The translations under genes were made by a program, and so were the position numbers. 64,000 nt of DNA from Akkermansia muciniphila (lineage in GTDB: Bacteria > Verrucomicrobiota > Verrucomicrobiia > Verrucomicrobiales > Akkermansiaceae). Shown piece after piece: positions 55,961 through 63,509 of this stretch. Position 1 is the first letter of the stretch; each line of letters opens with the position of its first letter. Under the pieces are notes generated by a model. The model ran no database searches, was not told where the DNA came from, and was given only the letters and a program-made list of their open reading frames with translations. The stretch is from assembly GCF_002884975.1 (NCBI RefSeq), contig NZ_PJKB01000002.1:517369-581368 (forward strand). Reading direction: 5' to 3'.

Positions 55961-56482
55961 TTAGCGGGCGAAAACCTCATAAGGCCCGTCGCCCACGGAA
56001 ATGACTTCCAGACGGACCTTGGATACGCCGCGGCTGCGCAGGCCGATGTGGCTTGCGGCGGCCGCGGTGAGGTCAATCAGGCGGTTGCTGTGAAAAGGCC
56101 CTCGGTTGTTGATGCGGACGATGGCGGATTTGCCGGTTGCCAGGCAGGTGACTTTCACCTTGCACGGCATCGGCAGGGTGGTGTGGGCCGCTGTCATGGA
56201 GCTCTGGGGATTAATGTACTCTCCGGATGAAGTCTTCATGCTGCGGCCTTTCCCTCCGTACCATGAGGCATAGCCGGTTTCACTGTATTTCAGGGCATCA
56301 GCTACGCTCATGGGTGTATATCTTTTCCCCCGCACCCGGTAGGGAGCATTTTTTACATGCGCCTCTGCCGCTTGTACGGACGGGGCCGTTTTCCGTGCGC
56401 ACTTCTCCGTGGTGGAGCAGGCCGGCATCAGAAAAAGCAGCAGGACGGGGATGGACCAATTCACGCTTTTTATCTTTAACAC
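55961..56482 (-). CDS. rlpA: RlpA-like septal ring lytic transglycosylase lipoprotein
   Basis: About 173 aa. No ATG is suitably placed; GTG at 56482 (given) or GTG at 56464 starts a lipoprotein signal ending in LLFLMPAC. The mature protein holds a double-psi beta-barrel with the RlpA signature: YSETGYASWYGGKGRSMKT, MTAAHTTLPMPCKVKVT, and the catalytic region VRINNRGPFHSNRLIDLT, followed by AAASHIGLRSRGVSKVRLEVI. RlpA proteins cleave denuded glycan strands during septation; this one lacks a SPOR domain. It is followed by the 5'-nucleotidase gene. The frame upstream of the GTG stays open far into nadK antisense but is not coding. Confidence 0.88.
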   Translation of the reverse strand: MLKIKSVNWSIPVLLLFLMPACSTTEKCARKTAPSVQAAEAHVKNAPYRVRGKRYTPMSVADALKYSETGYASWYGGKGRSMKTSSGEYINPQSSMTAAHTTLPMPCKVKVTCLATGKSAIVRINNRGPFHSNRLIDLTAAAASHIGLRSRGVSKVRLEVISVGDGPYEVFAR

Positions 56483-56578
56483 ATGTTTATAATCTTGTAT
56501 AACAAAAAAGAAACAGGAATTGAAATTTAAGGGGTAGGGAGGGTAGAAAGGAATCTTTCGCCCGCTGAGGTTTACCAG

Positions 56579-56607
56579 TTGAGCGGTGTGGAAAAATGCA
56601 GTATGCT
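56579..56607 (+). promoter_or_regulatory. nadK promoter (leaderless geometry)
   Basis: TTGAGC (56579-56584), 17-bp spacer, TATGCT (56602-56607), 7 nt to the ATG at 56615. The predicted start is 1 nt before the ATG. If the longer reading of the ORF from 56579 were real, this would lie inside coding sequence. Confidence 0.5.
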
Positions 56608-56614
56608 TGCCCGC

Positions 56615-57487
56615 ATGAATCCTTCCAAGGTAATTGGCCTGGTCGCGCTGGCGGAGAAACCGGGGCTGGCGGAAGCGCTGCGCATCATGCGCCGTGAGCT
56701 TGCCCGCCACGGACTGGGCTCCTGCGTCATTGAAACGCCTGATGCCCTGGAACAATGCATCACCCGGTGCAGTCTGCTGGTGACTTTCGGGGGGGACGGC
56801 ACCATGCTTACCGTCTCTACCCTGGCGGCCATGCACCATGTGCCCCTGGCGGGGGTGAACCTGGGGCGCCTGGGATTCATGACCACCTGTTCCGTGCAGG
56901 AGCTGCCTCTGCTGGCGTATGCGCTCCAGGAGGGGGCCTACCTGACGGATGACCGCTCCATGCTGGAGGTGGTCAAGATGGGGGTGGACGGCTCTCCGGG
57001 CCCTCTCCGCAAGCTGGCGCTGAATGAAGTTTCCCTCATCCGCGCCCAGTCCGGCAAGATGGTGGACCTGGATGCGGAGATAGACGGGGAACTGCTGAAC
57101 CGCTACCATGCGGACGGCGTTCTGGTCTCCACTCCCACCGGTTCCACGGCGTATTCCCTTTCCGCGGGGGGCCCCCTGGTATGGCCCATGTCCCGGGTGG
57201 TGTGCGTTACTCCCATCTGTCCGCACAGCCTGACCAACCGCTCCGTGGTGCTTCCGGATACCATGACCATCCGCCTGCGTCCCCGTGAGCGCCGCGGACG
57301 CTTTGACTCCATGGTTTATTCCCTGGACGGCCGTTCCGCCTATCCCATTGAAGTGGGGGAAAGCCTCCTGATCCGGAAAGCTCCGGAAACCCTCTCCCTG
57401 GTTCATCTCCGGAAGCAGAACTTCGGCGCCCTCCTGAGGGCCAAGCTGCGCTGGCAGGGAGCGGAGATTCCCACGGATGATGAGTAA
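56615..57487 (+). CDS. nadK: NAD kinase
   Basis: 290 aa from the ATG at 56615 (MNPSKVIGLVAL). It phosphorylates NAD+ to NADP+. The signature motifs are LLVTFGGDGTMLTVSTLAA (GGDGT at residues 59-63), GVNLGRLGFMTTCSVQEL, LALNEVSLIRAQSGKMVDLDAEIDGELL (NE motif) and the conserved glycine-rich YHADGVLVSTPTGSTAYSLSAGGPLV. C-terminal ICPHSLTNRSVVLPDTMTI completes the fold. ATGs at 56579 and 56603 are in frame but give non-conserved extensions. It lies directly upstream of the ribosomal cluster, where rplN would be expected in most bacteria. Confidence 0.96.
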   Translation: MNPSKVIGLVALAEKPGLAEALRIMRRELARHGLGSCVIETPDALEQCITRCSLLVTFGGDGTMLTVSTLAAMHHVPLAGVNLGRLGFMTTCSVQELPLLAYALQEGAYLTDDRSMLEVVKMGVDGSPGPLRKLALNEVSLIRAQSGKMVDLDAEIDGELLNRYHADGVLVSTPTGSTAYSLSAGGPLVWPMSRVVCVTPICPHSLTNRSVVLPDTMTIRLRPRERRGRFDSMVYSLDGRSAYPIEVGESLLIRKAPETLSLVHLRKQNFGALLRAKLRWQGAEIPTDDE

Positions 57488-57620
57488 AACGTTACGGGGG
57501 CCCGGAAACGGGAGTCCGGCGGCCTGTTCCCGTAGCGGCGGCTTGCGGGCCGGAGCGCACCTCCATTGGTCGTTCCTCATTGGCGGAGGGGCGGTAAAAC
57601 GATTTTTTTAGGATGCGGGC

Positions 57621-57648
57621 TTGACGAAAAGGCCCATCCTATAATACT
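57621..57648 (+). promoter_or_regulatory. Probable promoter of the rplX-map ribosomal operon
   Basis: TTGACG (57621-57626) is followed at 16-bp spacing by AATACT (57643-57648); a consensus TATAAT (57640-57645) overlaps but lies only 13 bp from that -35. Which -10 is used is not decidable. The leader to rplX would be about 60 nt. Confidence 0.5.
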
Positions 57649-57657
57649 CTTCCTGCC

Positions 57658-57678
57658 CTACCACCAAGGGGGTGGTAG
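57658..57678 (+). promoter_or_regulatory. Leader hairpin upstream of rplX
   Basis: Perfect 8-bp stem CTACCACC/GGTGGTAG with loop AAGGG, in the predicted leader 37 nt before the rplX ATG. It could be a ribosomal-protein binding site for autogenous control. Confidence 0.4.
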
Positions 57679-57714
57679 ATCTTAATCGCATAAACGCGTA
57701 AGAAATAGTCATAT

Positions 57715-57942
57715 ATGAAGACCCACGTGAAAAAAGGTGATGAAGTAGAAATCATCGCCGGACGTAACCACAAGGGCAAGCGCGGCACCGTTCTCGCCGT
57801 AAATGCTTCCAAAGGTACTGTCATCGTAGAAGGCGTCCGCACCCTGAAAAAGGCTGTGCGCCCGACCGAACAGAACCCGGAAGGCGGCATTCAGGAGATT
57901 AACGGCCCGATTCACATCTCCAACGTGAAAAAAGTAGGCTAG
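57715..57942 (+). CDS. rplX: 50S ribosomal protein L24
   Basis: 75 aa. The KOW motif is clear ([26 protein letters not shown]), followed by [23 protein letters not shown] and the C-terminal IHISNVKKV. It is short compared with the roughly 100 aa of many bacterial L24 proteins. It binds 23S rRNA early in assembly. It is the first gene of the cluster here; the usual upstream neighbours rplN and rpsQ are absent and nadK is there instead. No Shine-Dalgarno motif precedes the ATG. Confidence 0.95.
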   Translation: MKTHVKKGDEVEIIAGRNHKGKRGTVLAVNASKGTVIVEGVRTLKKAVRPTEQNPEGGIQEINGPIHISNVKKVG

Positions 57943-58007
57943 GCCTCCGGCCTGACCCTGCGCTTAAGCCATACCAATCATTAATAAAGAGCTGACCCGC
58001 TAAAACA

Positions 58008-58589
58008 ATGAGTACACCAACACTGCAAACATACTACCGTGAAAAGGTCGTTCCCGGCCTTCAAGCGAAGCATGCATACAAGAACGTGCATCAGATTCCC
58101 CGCCTGGAGAAGATTGTTGTCACCTCCTGCATGGGCAAGCACCCGGACCGCAAACAGGCCGTGGAAGATGCCGTTAACGAAATTGCCAAAATCACCGGAC
58201 AGAAGCCGTCCACTACCTTTGCCCGCAAGAGCGTGGCTAACTTCAAGGTGCGTGAAGGCGAACCTCTGGGAGCCCGCGTAACGCTGCGCGGCACCCGCAT
58301 GTGGGAATTCCTGGACCGCTTCATCAACGTTACGGCTCCGAACATCCGCGACTTCCGCGGCCTTCCCTACAAGTCCTTTGACGGCAACGGGAACTATGCT
58401 ATCGGTATCTCTGACCAGTCCATCTTCCCCGAAATCGAACTTGACCAGATCAAGCGTCAGATCGGCTTCGACATCATTTTCGTGACCACCGCTCCTACGG
58501 ACGATGAAGGCCGCGACCTGCTCCGCGCCCTGGGCGTTCCCATGCGCGAACCGAAGAAGGCCGAAGAAACTCAACCCGCTAACGCCTAA
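58008..58589 (+). CDS. rplE: 50S ribosomal protein L5
   Basis: 193 aa. Typical L5 segments: TYYREKVVPGLQAKHAYKNV, IPRLEKIVVTSCMG, ITGQKPSTTFARKSVANFKV (the ITGQKP motif), MWEFLDRFINVTAPNIRDFR, and FDIIFVTTAPTDDEGRDLLRALG. It binds 5S rRNA in the central protuberance. The C-terminus carries a short acidic extension (MREPKKAEETQPANA) beyond the usual end. In most bacteria rpsN follows; here rpsH begins 12 nt after the stop. No Shine-Dalgarno motif. Confidence 0.97.
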   Translation: MSTPTLQTYYREKVVPGLQAKHAYKNVHQIPRLEKIVVTSCMGKHPDRKQAVEDAVNEIAKITGQKPSTTFARKSVANFKVREGEPLGARVTLRGTRMWEFLDRFINVTAPNIRDFRGLPYKSFDGNGNYAIGISDQSIFPEIELDQIKRQIGFDIIFVTTAPTDDEGRDLLRALGVPMREPKKAEETQPANA

Positions 58590-58601
58590 CTATTTCTTAC
58601 C

Positions 58602-59003
58602 ATGGCCGTATTAAGTGACCCCATTTCTGACTTCCTCACCCGCCTGAAAAACGCCAGCCTGGCCGGCAACGAGGAATTTACCGCTCCCTGCTCCAACATC
58701 AAGGTGGAAATCGCCCGGATTCTGCAGGAAGAAGGCTACATCTGGAACTATGAAGTGACCGGTGAAGGCACCAAGAAGCAAATCAAGGTGAAGACCAAGT
58801 TTACCTCCCAGGGCAAGCCGGTCGTTACCGAAGTGAAGCGCAGCTCCAAGCCGGGCCGCCGTCAGTACGTTTCTTCCGAGGACATTCCCCGCGTTCTCAG
58901 TGGGCTTGGCATTGCCATCGTCTCCACCTCCCGTGGTGTGATGACTGGTGCGCAGGCGCGCAAGCAGAGCATCGGTGGCGAACTTCTCGCCCTTGTCTGG
59001 TAA
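58602..59003 (+). CDS. rpsH: 30S ribosomal protein S8
   Basis: 133 aa, normal length. DPISDFLTRLKNASLAGNEEF is the conserved N-terminus, VEIARILQEEGYI follows, and the RNA-binding C-terminus has SKPGRRQYVSSEDIPRVLSG, GIAIVSTSRGVMTGAQARK and the final GGELLALVW. S8 binds the central domain of 16S rRNA and in enterics represses the spc operon by binding its mRNA near rplE; whether that holds here is unknown. The upstream context (TAACTATTTCTTACC) has no Shine-Dalgarno motif. Confidence 0.97.
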   Translation: MAVLSDPISDFLTRLKNASLAGNEEFTAPCSNIKVEIARILQEEGYIWNYEVTGEGTKKQIKVKTKFTSQGKPVVTEVKRSSKPGRRQYVSSEDIPRVLSGLGIAIVSTSRGVMTGAQARKQSIGGELLALVW

Positions 59004-59024
59004 CCATTAACATTTCCTAAACAT

Positions 59025-59564
59025 ATGTCCCGAGTTGGTAAAAAATCCATCACATTGCCGGACAAGGTAACGGTAAAGGTTAACGGCTCTTCCGTTCAGG
59101 TGGAAGGCCCCAAAGGCAAGCTTTCCTGGACTCTCCCGGAAGGCATCACCGCCACCGTTGAAGGCAATCAGCTGTCTGTTGACCGCGCTGGCGAAAGCCG
59201 CCAGCTTCGCGCCCTGCACGGCACGAACCGTTCCCTGTTGAACAACATGGTCATCGGCGTTTCCGAAGGCTTCGTCAAGAACCTTGAAATCATTGGCGTC
59301 GGTTTCCGCGCCGCTGTAAAAGGCAACATCCTGGACCTGAACCTGGGCAAGTCCCATCCGATCAACCAGGTGATTCCCGAAGGCCTCAAGGTGACCGTGA
59401 CGGAAAACACGAAAGTGACGGTTGAAGGCGTTGACAAGCAGGTCGTAGGCCAGTTTGCCGCTGAAGTCCGCGCGTACTATCCCCCGGAACCCTACAAGGG
59501 CAAGGGCGTGCGCTTTGCCGGTGAAGTTATCCGCCGCAAGGAAGGCAAGAGCGTCGGTAAGTAA
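59025..59564 (+). CDS. rplF: 50S ribosomal protein L6
   Basis: 179 aa. Two related alpha/beta domains, with SRVGKKSITLPDKVTVKVNG, VEGPKGKLSWTLPEG and LRALHGTNRSLLNNMVIGVSEGF in the first, and the C-terminal rRNA-binding signature PPEPYKGKGVRFAGEVIRRKEGKSVGK. It sits near the sarcin-ricin loop and factor-binding site. A/T-rich spacer without a Shine-Dalgarno motif. Confidence 0.97.
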   Translation: MSRVGKKSITLPDKVTVKVNGSSVQVEGPKGKLSWTLPEGITATVEGNQLSVDRAGESRQLRALHGTNRSLLNNMVIGVSEGFVKNLEIIGVGFRAAVKGNILDLNLGKSHPINQVIPEGLKVTVTENTKVTVEGVDKQVVGQFAAEVRAYYPPEPYKGKGVRFAGEVIRRKEGKSVGK

Positions 59565-59599
59565 TTCAGGTAATAACTATTACAACATATTTATACACG

Positions 59600-59962
59600 A
59601 TGAGTACTATCAATCGCAAAGCCACCCGCGCCAAGGTTCGCCGCCGCATCCGCAGAAAGCTCTCCGGAACGGCTGCCCGTCCCCGCCTGGCTGTCTATTT
59701 CTCCAACCGTCACGTCTATGCCCAGATCATCGACGACACGGTGGGCAAGACCATCTGCTCCGCTTCCACGGCCGATGCCTCCATCGCCGATCCTTCCAAG
59801 CTTGCCAACTGCGCTACCGCCACCAAGGTGGGTAACCTGATTGGTGAACGTGCGAAGGCCGCCAACGTCACTGAAGTCGTCTTCGACCGCGGTGGTTTCA
59901 AGTTCTGCGGCAAGGTAAAGGCCCTGGCCGATGCCGCCCGTGAAACTGGTTTGAAATTCTAA
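59600..59962 (+). CDS. rplR: 50S ribosomal protein L18
   Basis: 120 aa. RRRIRRKLSGTAARPRLAVYFSNRHVYAQIIDD is the conserved 5S-binding core, followed by GNLIGERAKAANVTEVVFDRGG and YKYHGRVKALADAARE-like FCGKVKALADAARETGLKF. It binds 5S rRNA with L5. Preceded by a 35-nt A/T-rich gap without a Shine-Dalgarno motif; rpsE follows after 17 nt. Confidence 0.97.
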   Translation: MSTINRKATRAKVRRRIRRKLSGTAARPRLAVYFSNRHVYAQIIDDTVGKTICSASTADASIADPSKLANCATATKVGNLIGERAKAANVTEVVFDRGGFKFCGKVKALADAARETGLKF

Positions 59963-59979
59963 TTGAAAGATTCCCTTAA

Positions 59980-60651
59980 ATGAATAACGAAACGGAAAAC
60001 ACTGCTCCTGCTACGGAAGCCGCCGCTCCCGCCCAAGCGCAGCAACCCGCACCGGGCGGCCGCGACTTCCGCGGACCCCGCGGACCCCGCCGTGACGGCC
60101 AGAATGGCCGCGGACCCCGTGGTCCCCGCCGTGACGGCCGCCGTGGCCCCCAGGCTGAAGCTCCCGTGGAAGAAGGCCCCCAGCTGGCTGAAAAGGTTGT
60201 GTTCATCAACCGTTGCGCCAAGGTCGTCAAAGGCGGCCGCCGCTTCTCCTTCTCCGCCCTCGTCGTGAGCGGCGACATGGAAGGCCGCGTAGGCTTCGGC
60301 TTCGGCAAGGCCAATGAAGTGGCAGACGCCATCCGCAAGGCTACGGAATCCGCCAAGCGCCAGCTTCGCCCGGTTTCCATCGCCAACGGCACGATTCCGC
60401 ATGAAGTCTACTCCGAATTCGGTGGTGGCAAGGTTCTTCTGAAGCCTGCCTCCCCCGGTACCGGCCTCATTGCCGGCAACACCATCCGTGCCGTGCTGGA
60501 AGCAGCCGGCGTGCGTGACATCGTTGCCAAATCCCTCGGTTCCTCCAACCATGCCAACGTGGTGAAGGCTACCCTGCAGGCGCTCGCTTCCCTGCGTACG
60601 AGCGACCAGGTTCTTGCCGACCGCGGCAAGAAGAAGGAAAAGGCCATCTAA
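59980..60651 (+). CDS. rpsE: 30S ribosomal protein S5 with long RGPRG-repeat N-terminal extension
   Basis: 223 aa, clearly longer than a typical S5 (about 165 aa). The S5 core starts near residue 69 ([20 protein letters not shown]) and continues with [40 protein letters not shown] and [19 protein letters not shown]. In front is an Ala/Pro/Gln-rich segment (residues 1-26) and a tandem repeat: [10 protein letters not shown] at 31-40 and again at 44-53, then a partial RRGP. The extension is basic, low-complexity and RGG-like. S5 acts in decoding fidelity near the mRNA entry. rpmD, which normally follows, is missing; a GC hairpin occupies the gap. Confidence 0.96.
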   Translation: MNNETENTAPATEAAAPAQAQQPAPGGRDFRGPRGPRRDGQNGRGPRGPRRDGRRGPQAEAPVEEGPQLAEKVVFINRCAKVVKGGRRFSFSALVVSGDMEGRVGFGFGKANEVADAIRKATESAKRQLRPVSIANGTIPHEVYSEFGGGKVLLKPASPGTGLIAGNTIRAVLEAAGVRDIVAKSLGSSNHANVVKATLQALASLRTSDQVLADRGKKKEKAI

Positions 60652-60658
60652 TCTGAAA

Positions 60659-60687
60659 GGAGGCGGCTGCCCGGTGCCGCCGCCTCC
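60659..60687 (+). other. Intra-operon hairpin between rpsE and rplO
   Basis: 9-bp perfect GC stem GGAGGCGGC/GCCGCCTCC, 7 nt after the rpsE stop, with no T-run. It is at the position where rpmD (L30) is found in many bacteria. Confidence 0.5.
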
Positions 60688-60712
60688 ACGAAATCCAACC
60701 ATTGTAAATAAC

Positions 60713-61171
60713 ATGTTACAGCTTCATACGATTAAGCCCAATCCCGGAGCCAAGCACCGCAAGAAGCGCCTCGGCAACGGGGAAAGCTCCGGTCTCGGCA
60801 AGACCTGCGGCAAAGGCAACAAGGGCCAGAAAGCCCGTTCCGGCGGCACCATCCGTCCGGGGTTTGAAGGCGGCCAGATGCCCCTTCACCGCCGTCTGCC
60901 CAAGAAGGGGTTCAACAACACCCGCTTCCAGGACAAAATCCTCATCGTCAACCTCTCCCAGCTCGAACGCGTGTTTGAAGCCGGCGCTACGGTTGATGAA
61001 AACACCCTGCGTGCAGCCAAGCTTGTTCAAGGTCCCTGTGACGCCGTGAAACTTCTCGGCAACGGCACCCTGACCAAGAGCCTGAACGTAGTCGTGGACT
61101 TCGTGAGCGCCAGCGCCCGCGAAAAGGTGACCCAGGCCGGTGGCACCGTCACCGTGCTCAGCGAAGCCTAA
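60713..61171 (+). CDS. rplO: 50S ribosomal protein L15
   Basis: 152 aa from the ATG at 60713 (MLQLHTIKPNPGAKHRKKRLG); the open frame upstream crosses the hairpin and is not coding. L15 hallmarks: GLGKTCGKGNKGQKARSGG, RPGFEGGQMPLHRRLPKKGF and the C-terminal LTKSLNVVVDFVSASAREKV with a final G-TV-V. It binds 23S rRNA at a late assembly step. The next gene, secY, is separated by 138 bp containing a strong hairpin and a possible second promoter. Confidence 0.97.
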   Translation: MLQLHTIKPNPGAKHRKKRLGNGESSGLGKTCGKGNKGQKARSGGTIRPGFEGGQMPLHRRLPKKGFNNTRFQDKILIVNLSQLERVFEAGATVDENTLRAAKLVQGPCDAVKLLGNGTLTKSLNVVVDFVSASAREKVTQAGGTVTVLSEA

Positions 61172-61180
61172 TCACATTTG

Positions 61181-61213
61181 GCGAACCGGGTCATGCAGCT
61201 TGACCCGGTTCGC
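61181..61213 (+). terminator. Strong hairpin between rplO and secY
   Basis: 13-bp perfect stem GCGAACCGGGTCA/TGACCCGGTTCGC with a 7-nt loop, 9 nt after the rplO stop. It is followed by ATCATTGTGTTTACTG, not a pure T-run. It probably acts as a partial terminator or an RNA-processing or stability element that separates ribosomal genes from secY. Confidence 0.55.
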
Positions 61214-61295
61214 ATCATTGTGTTTACTGTTGCGGTTCCCATGGATGCCCCGGGTACAAGCCGCCGACAGGCAAGCCAAGCTGCGCGCCAACTTT

Positions 61296-61301
61296 TATAA
61301 T
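61296..61301 (+). promoter_or_regulatory. -10 box upstream of secY (leaderless geometry)
   Basis: Consensus TATAAT, 8 nt before the ATG at 61310. The predicted start is 2 nt before the ATG. No -35 is recognisable at normal spacing. Confidence 0.45.
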
Positions 61302-61309
61302 ACAGGACT

Positions 61310-62812
61310 ATGATATCCGCATTTGCAAACTCCATGAAAGTACCGGAGCTCAGGCACCGGATTTTGTTCACACTGGCGATGATCGTCGTCGTCCGCCTGG
61401 GGGTACAGATCCCCCTGCCGGGCATTGACGTCATGGAGCTGCAGAAAGTGATTGAAGCCTCCGCGAACGCCAGCGGTCCCGGAGCGGGCCTGGCTACCGT
61501 GCTCACCATCTTTTCCGGCGGCGGTCTCCAGCAGTGCGGCATCTTTGCCTTGGGCATCATGCCCTACATCTCCGCTTCCATCATGACCCAGCTCCTTTCC
61601 GCAGTGGTCCCGCAGTGGGCCAAGATGGTGCGGGAGGAAGGCGGCCGCCAGAAGATGACCAAATGGACGCGCGCCATTGCCATCGTCATCGCCATCGTGC
61701 AGGGCTGGTTCCTGGTCGGCACGCTGGAACATCCGGACCGTCTGAAAGCCGTGGGCCTCAACATACCTCCGGACTGCCAGCTTGTCATTGATCCCGGCAT
61801 GCAGTTTGCCCTGATGACGGTGCTCATCATGGTGGCGGGCACCATGTTCCTGATGTGGATCGGTGACCAGATTACGGAGCGCGGCGTCGGCAACGGCGTG
61901 TCCCTCATCATTTCCGTCAACATTATCCACGCCCTTCCGGGTGCGGTGACCCTGGCCTGGAAAACGCTGGTATACAAGGACGGCGCAGTCGTTCCCATGG
62001 GCGCCATGCTGCTTGTGGCCCTGATCGCCTTCCTGATTATCGTGGTGGCGCTCGTCGTCACGGTGACGCAGGCCCAGCGGCGCATACCCGTGCAGTACGC
62101 CAAACGGGTCATGGGCAACAAAATGTTCAATGGAGCTACGCAATACCTGCCGCTCAAGCTTAACTACTCCGGCGTGATGCCCGTCATTTTCGCCACGGCT
62201 ATCCTCTCCCTGCCGCAGGTGCTCTTCTCCCAGATCGCCCACTATAACACCACGCTGCAATGGATCGCCACCAAGATGAATGACTGGATGAACCCCGCTT
62301 CCTCCGGCTACTACATCATCTCCGGCCTCATGATCTTCTTCTTCTCCTACTTCTGGGTGGCTACCATGTTCCAGCCCTCCCAGATCGCTGAAGACCTGAA
62401 GCGCAACGGCGGCTACATTCCCGGCATCCGCCCCGGCCCCCCCACCGCCCTGTTCCTGGACCAGACCATGCAGAGGCTGACCTTTGCCGGTTCCGCGTTC
62501 CTGACCCTCATTTACTTCCTGCCCTCCCTGCTGAACATCGGCGGCAGCATCCCCTACCTGGTTACCCAGTTCTTCGGGGGCACCAGCCTTCTGATCCTGG
62601 TCGGCGTGCTGCTTGACATGATGCGCCAGGTGGAGACCACTCTTCTCTCCCGCAACTACGACGGCTTCCTGAAGAAAGGCAAGCTTAAGGGCAAATACAG
62701 CCACATCCAGGGCACCGGCGCCGCCGCAGGCAGCCGCACGGTCACCGTCATGTGGATCGTCATCGCCCTGCTTGTGCTGGCCGGAGCCATCGCCTACAAC
62801 GCCATGCAGTAA
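61310..62812 (+). CDS. secY: Preprotein translocase subunit SecY
   Basis: 500 aa, longer than the 440 or so of E. coli. It is the channel subunit of the Sec translocon in the inner membrane. Signatures: LRHRILFTLAMIVVVRLG, PLPGIDV in TM1-loop, FALGIMPYISASIMTQLLSAVVP, GNGVSLIISVNI, RRIPVQYAKR, the plug and TM regions, PSQIAEDLKRNGGYIPGIRPG and LLDMMRQVETTLLSRNYDGFL. It follows rplO and precedes adk and map, the standard spc gene order. A TATAAT box right before the ATG and the hairpin upstream suggest it can be transcribed separately. Confidence 0.97.
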   Translation: MISAFANSMKVPELRHRILFTLAMIVVVRLGVQIPLPGIDVMELQKVIEASANASGPGAGLATVLTIFSGGGLQQCGIFALGIMPYISASIMTQLLSAVVPQWAKMVREEGGRQKMTKWTRAIAIVIAIVQGWFLVGTLEHPDRLKAVGLNIPPDCQLVIDPGMQFALMTVLIMVAGTMFLMWIGDQITERGVGNGVSLIISVNIIHALPGAVTLAWKTLVYKDGAVVPMGAMLLVALIAFLIIVVALVVTVTQAQRRIPVQYAKRVMGNKMFNGATQYLPLKLNYSGVMPVIFATAILSLPQVLFSQIAHYNTTLQWIATKMNDWMNPASSGYYIISGLMIFFFSYFWVATMFQPSQIAEDLKRNGGYIPGIRPGPPTALFLDQTMQRLTFAGSAFLTLIYFLPSLLNIGGSIPYLVTQFFGGTSLLILVGVLLDMMRQVETTLLSRNYDGFLKKGKLKGKYSHIQGTGAAAGSRTVTVMWIVIALLVLAGAIAYNAMQ

Positions 62813-62845
62813 GGAACTCCATCCCCTTCTTCTGAAAGTAAAGAC

Positions 62846-63496
62846 ATGAAGGAACTCAAGCATTTCATTCTGGTTGGGCCTCCCGCATCCGGCAAAGGAA
62901 CCCAGGGCCGGTTTCTGGCTGATACTTTCAACCTGAACTCCCTGAGCACCGGTTCCCTGCTGCGGCGGGAAGTGGAATCCTGCACGGAGCTGGGCCGGAA
63001 GGCCCTGGGCTATATGGACAAGGCCATGCTGGTTCCGGACGAAATCGTCAATGACATGGTGCGCGGCTGGCTCTCGGAAATGGACAATGACGCGTGGCTG
63101 CTGGACGGTTATCCCCGGACGGTGGCTCAGGCGGAAGCCCTGGATCACTTTCTGACCCAGCGTGGAACATCCGTGGACGTAGTCGTCTGGATGGACGTAT
63201 CCAAGGAACTTATTGAAGAACGCATCATGCACCGCCGGGAATGCTCCACATGCGGCTATGTGGTGCAGACGTCGGAAGAAGAATGCTCCAAATGCGGTGG
63301 TAAAATGGTCTCCCGCAAGGATGATAACCTGGAAGCCTTCGCGCGCCGCTGGAAAGACTTTGAAGCCATGACGCTGCCCGTAGCCAGGTACTACGAAGCC
63401 CGCGGCCTGGTGGTTAAAATGACCGTGACCGAGGAACGGGAACCGGCGGAGGTTTCCCGGGAACTGGCCCGCAAGCTGGAAGAATACCGGCAATAG
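62846..63496 (+). CDS. adk: Adenylate kinase
   Basis: 216 aa. It transfers phosphate between ATP and AMP. The P-loop is FILVGPPASGKGTQGRFLA, with NMP-binding SLSTGSLLRREV and the signature VWLLDGYPRTVAQAEAL-like LLDGYPRTVAQAE segment. The LID domain is the long, zinc-binding form: CSTCGYVVQTSEEECSKCGG has two CxxC pairs. The C-terminus has DNLEAFARRWKDFEAMTLPV. It sits between secY and map with short gaps, as in many bacteria. Confidence 0.96.
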   Translation: MKELKHFILVGPPASGKGTQGRFLADTFNLNSLSTGSLLRREVESCTELGRKALGYMDKAMLVPDEIVNDMVRGWLSEMDNDAWLLDGYPRTVAQAEALDHFLTQRGTSVDVVVWMDVSKELIEERIMHRRECSTCGYVVQTSEEECSKCGGKMVSRKDDNLEAFARRWKDFEAMTLPVARYYEARGLVVKMTVTEEREPAEVSRELARKLEEYRQ

Positions 63497-63509
63497 AAAA
63501 AAGAATCCC

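Noticed and set aside
60614-60712. Upstream extension of the rplO frame as a possible rpmD remnant
   Set aside because: The residues (GGGCPVPPPPRNP) come from the GC hairpin and do not resemble L30.
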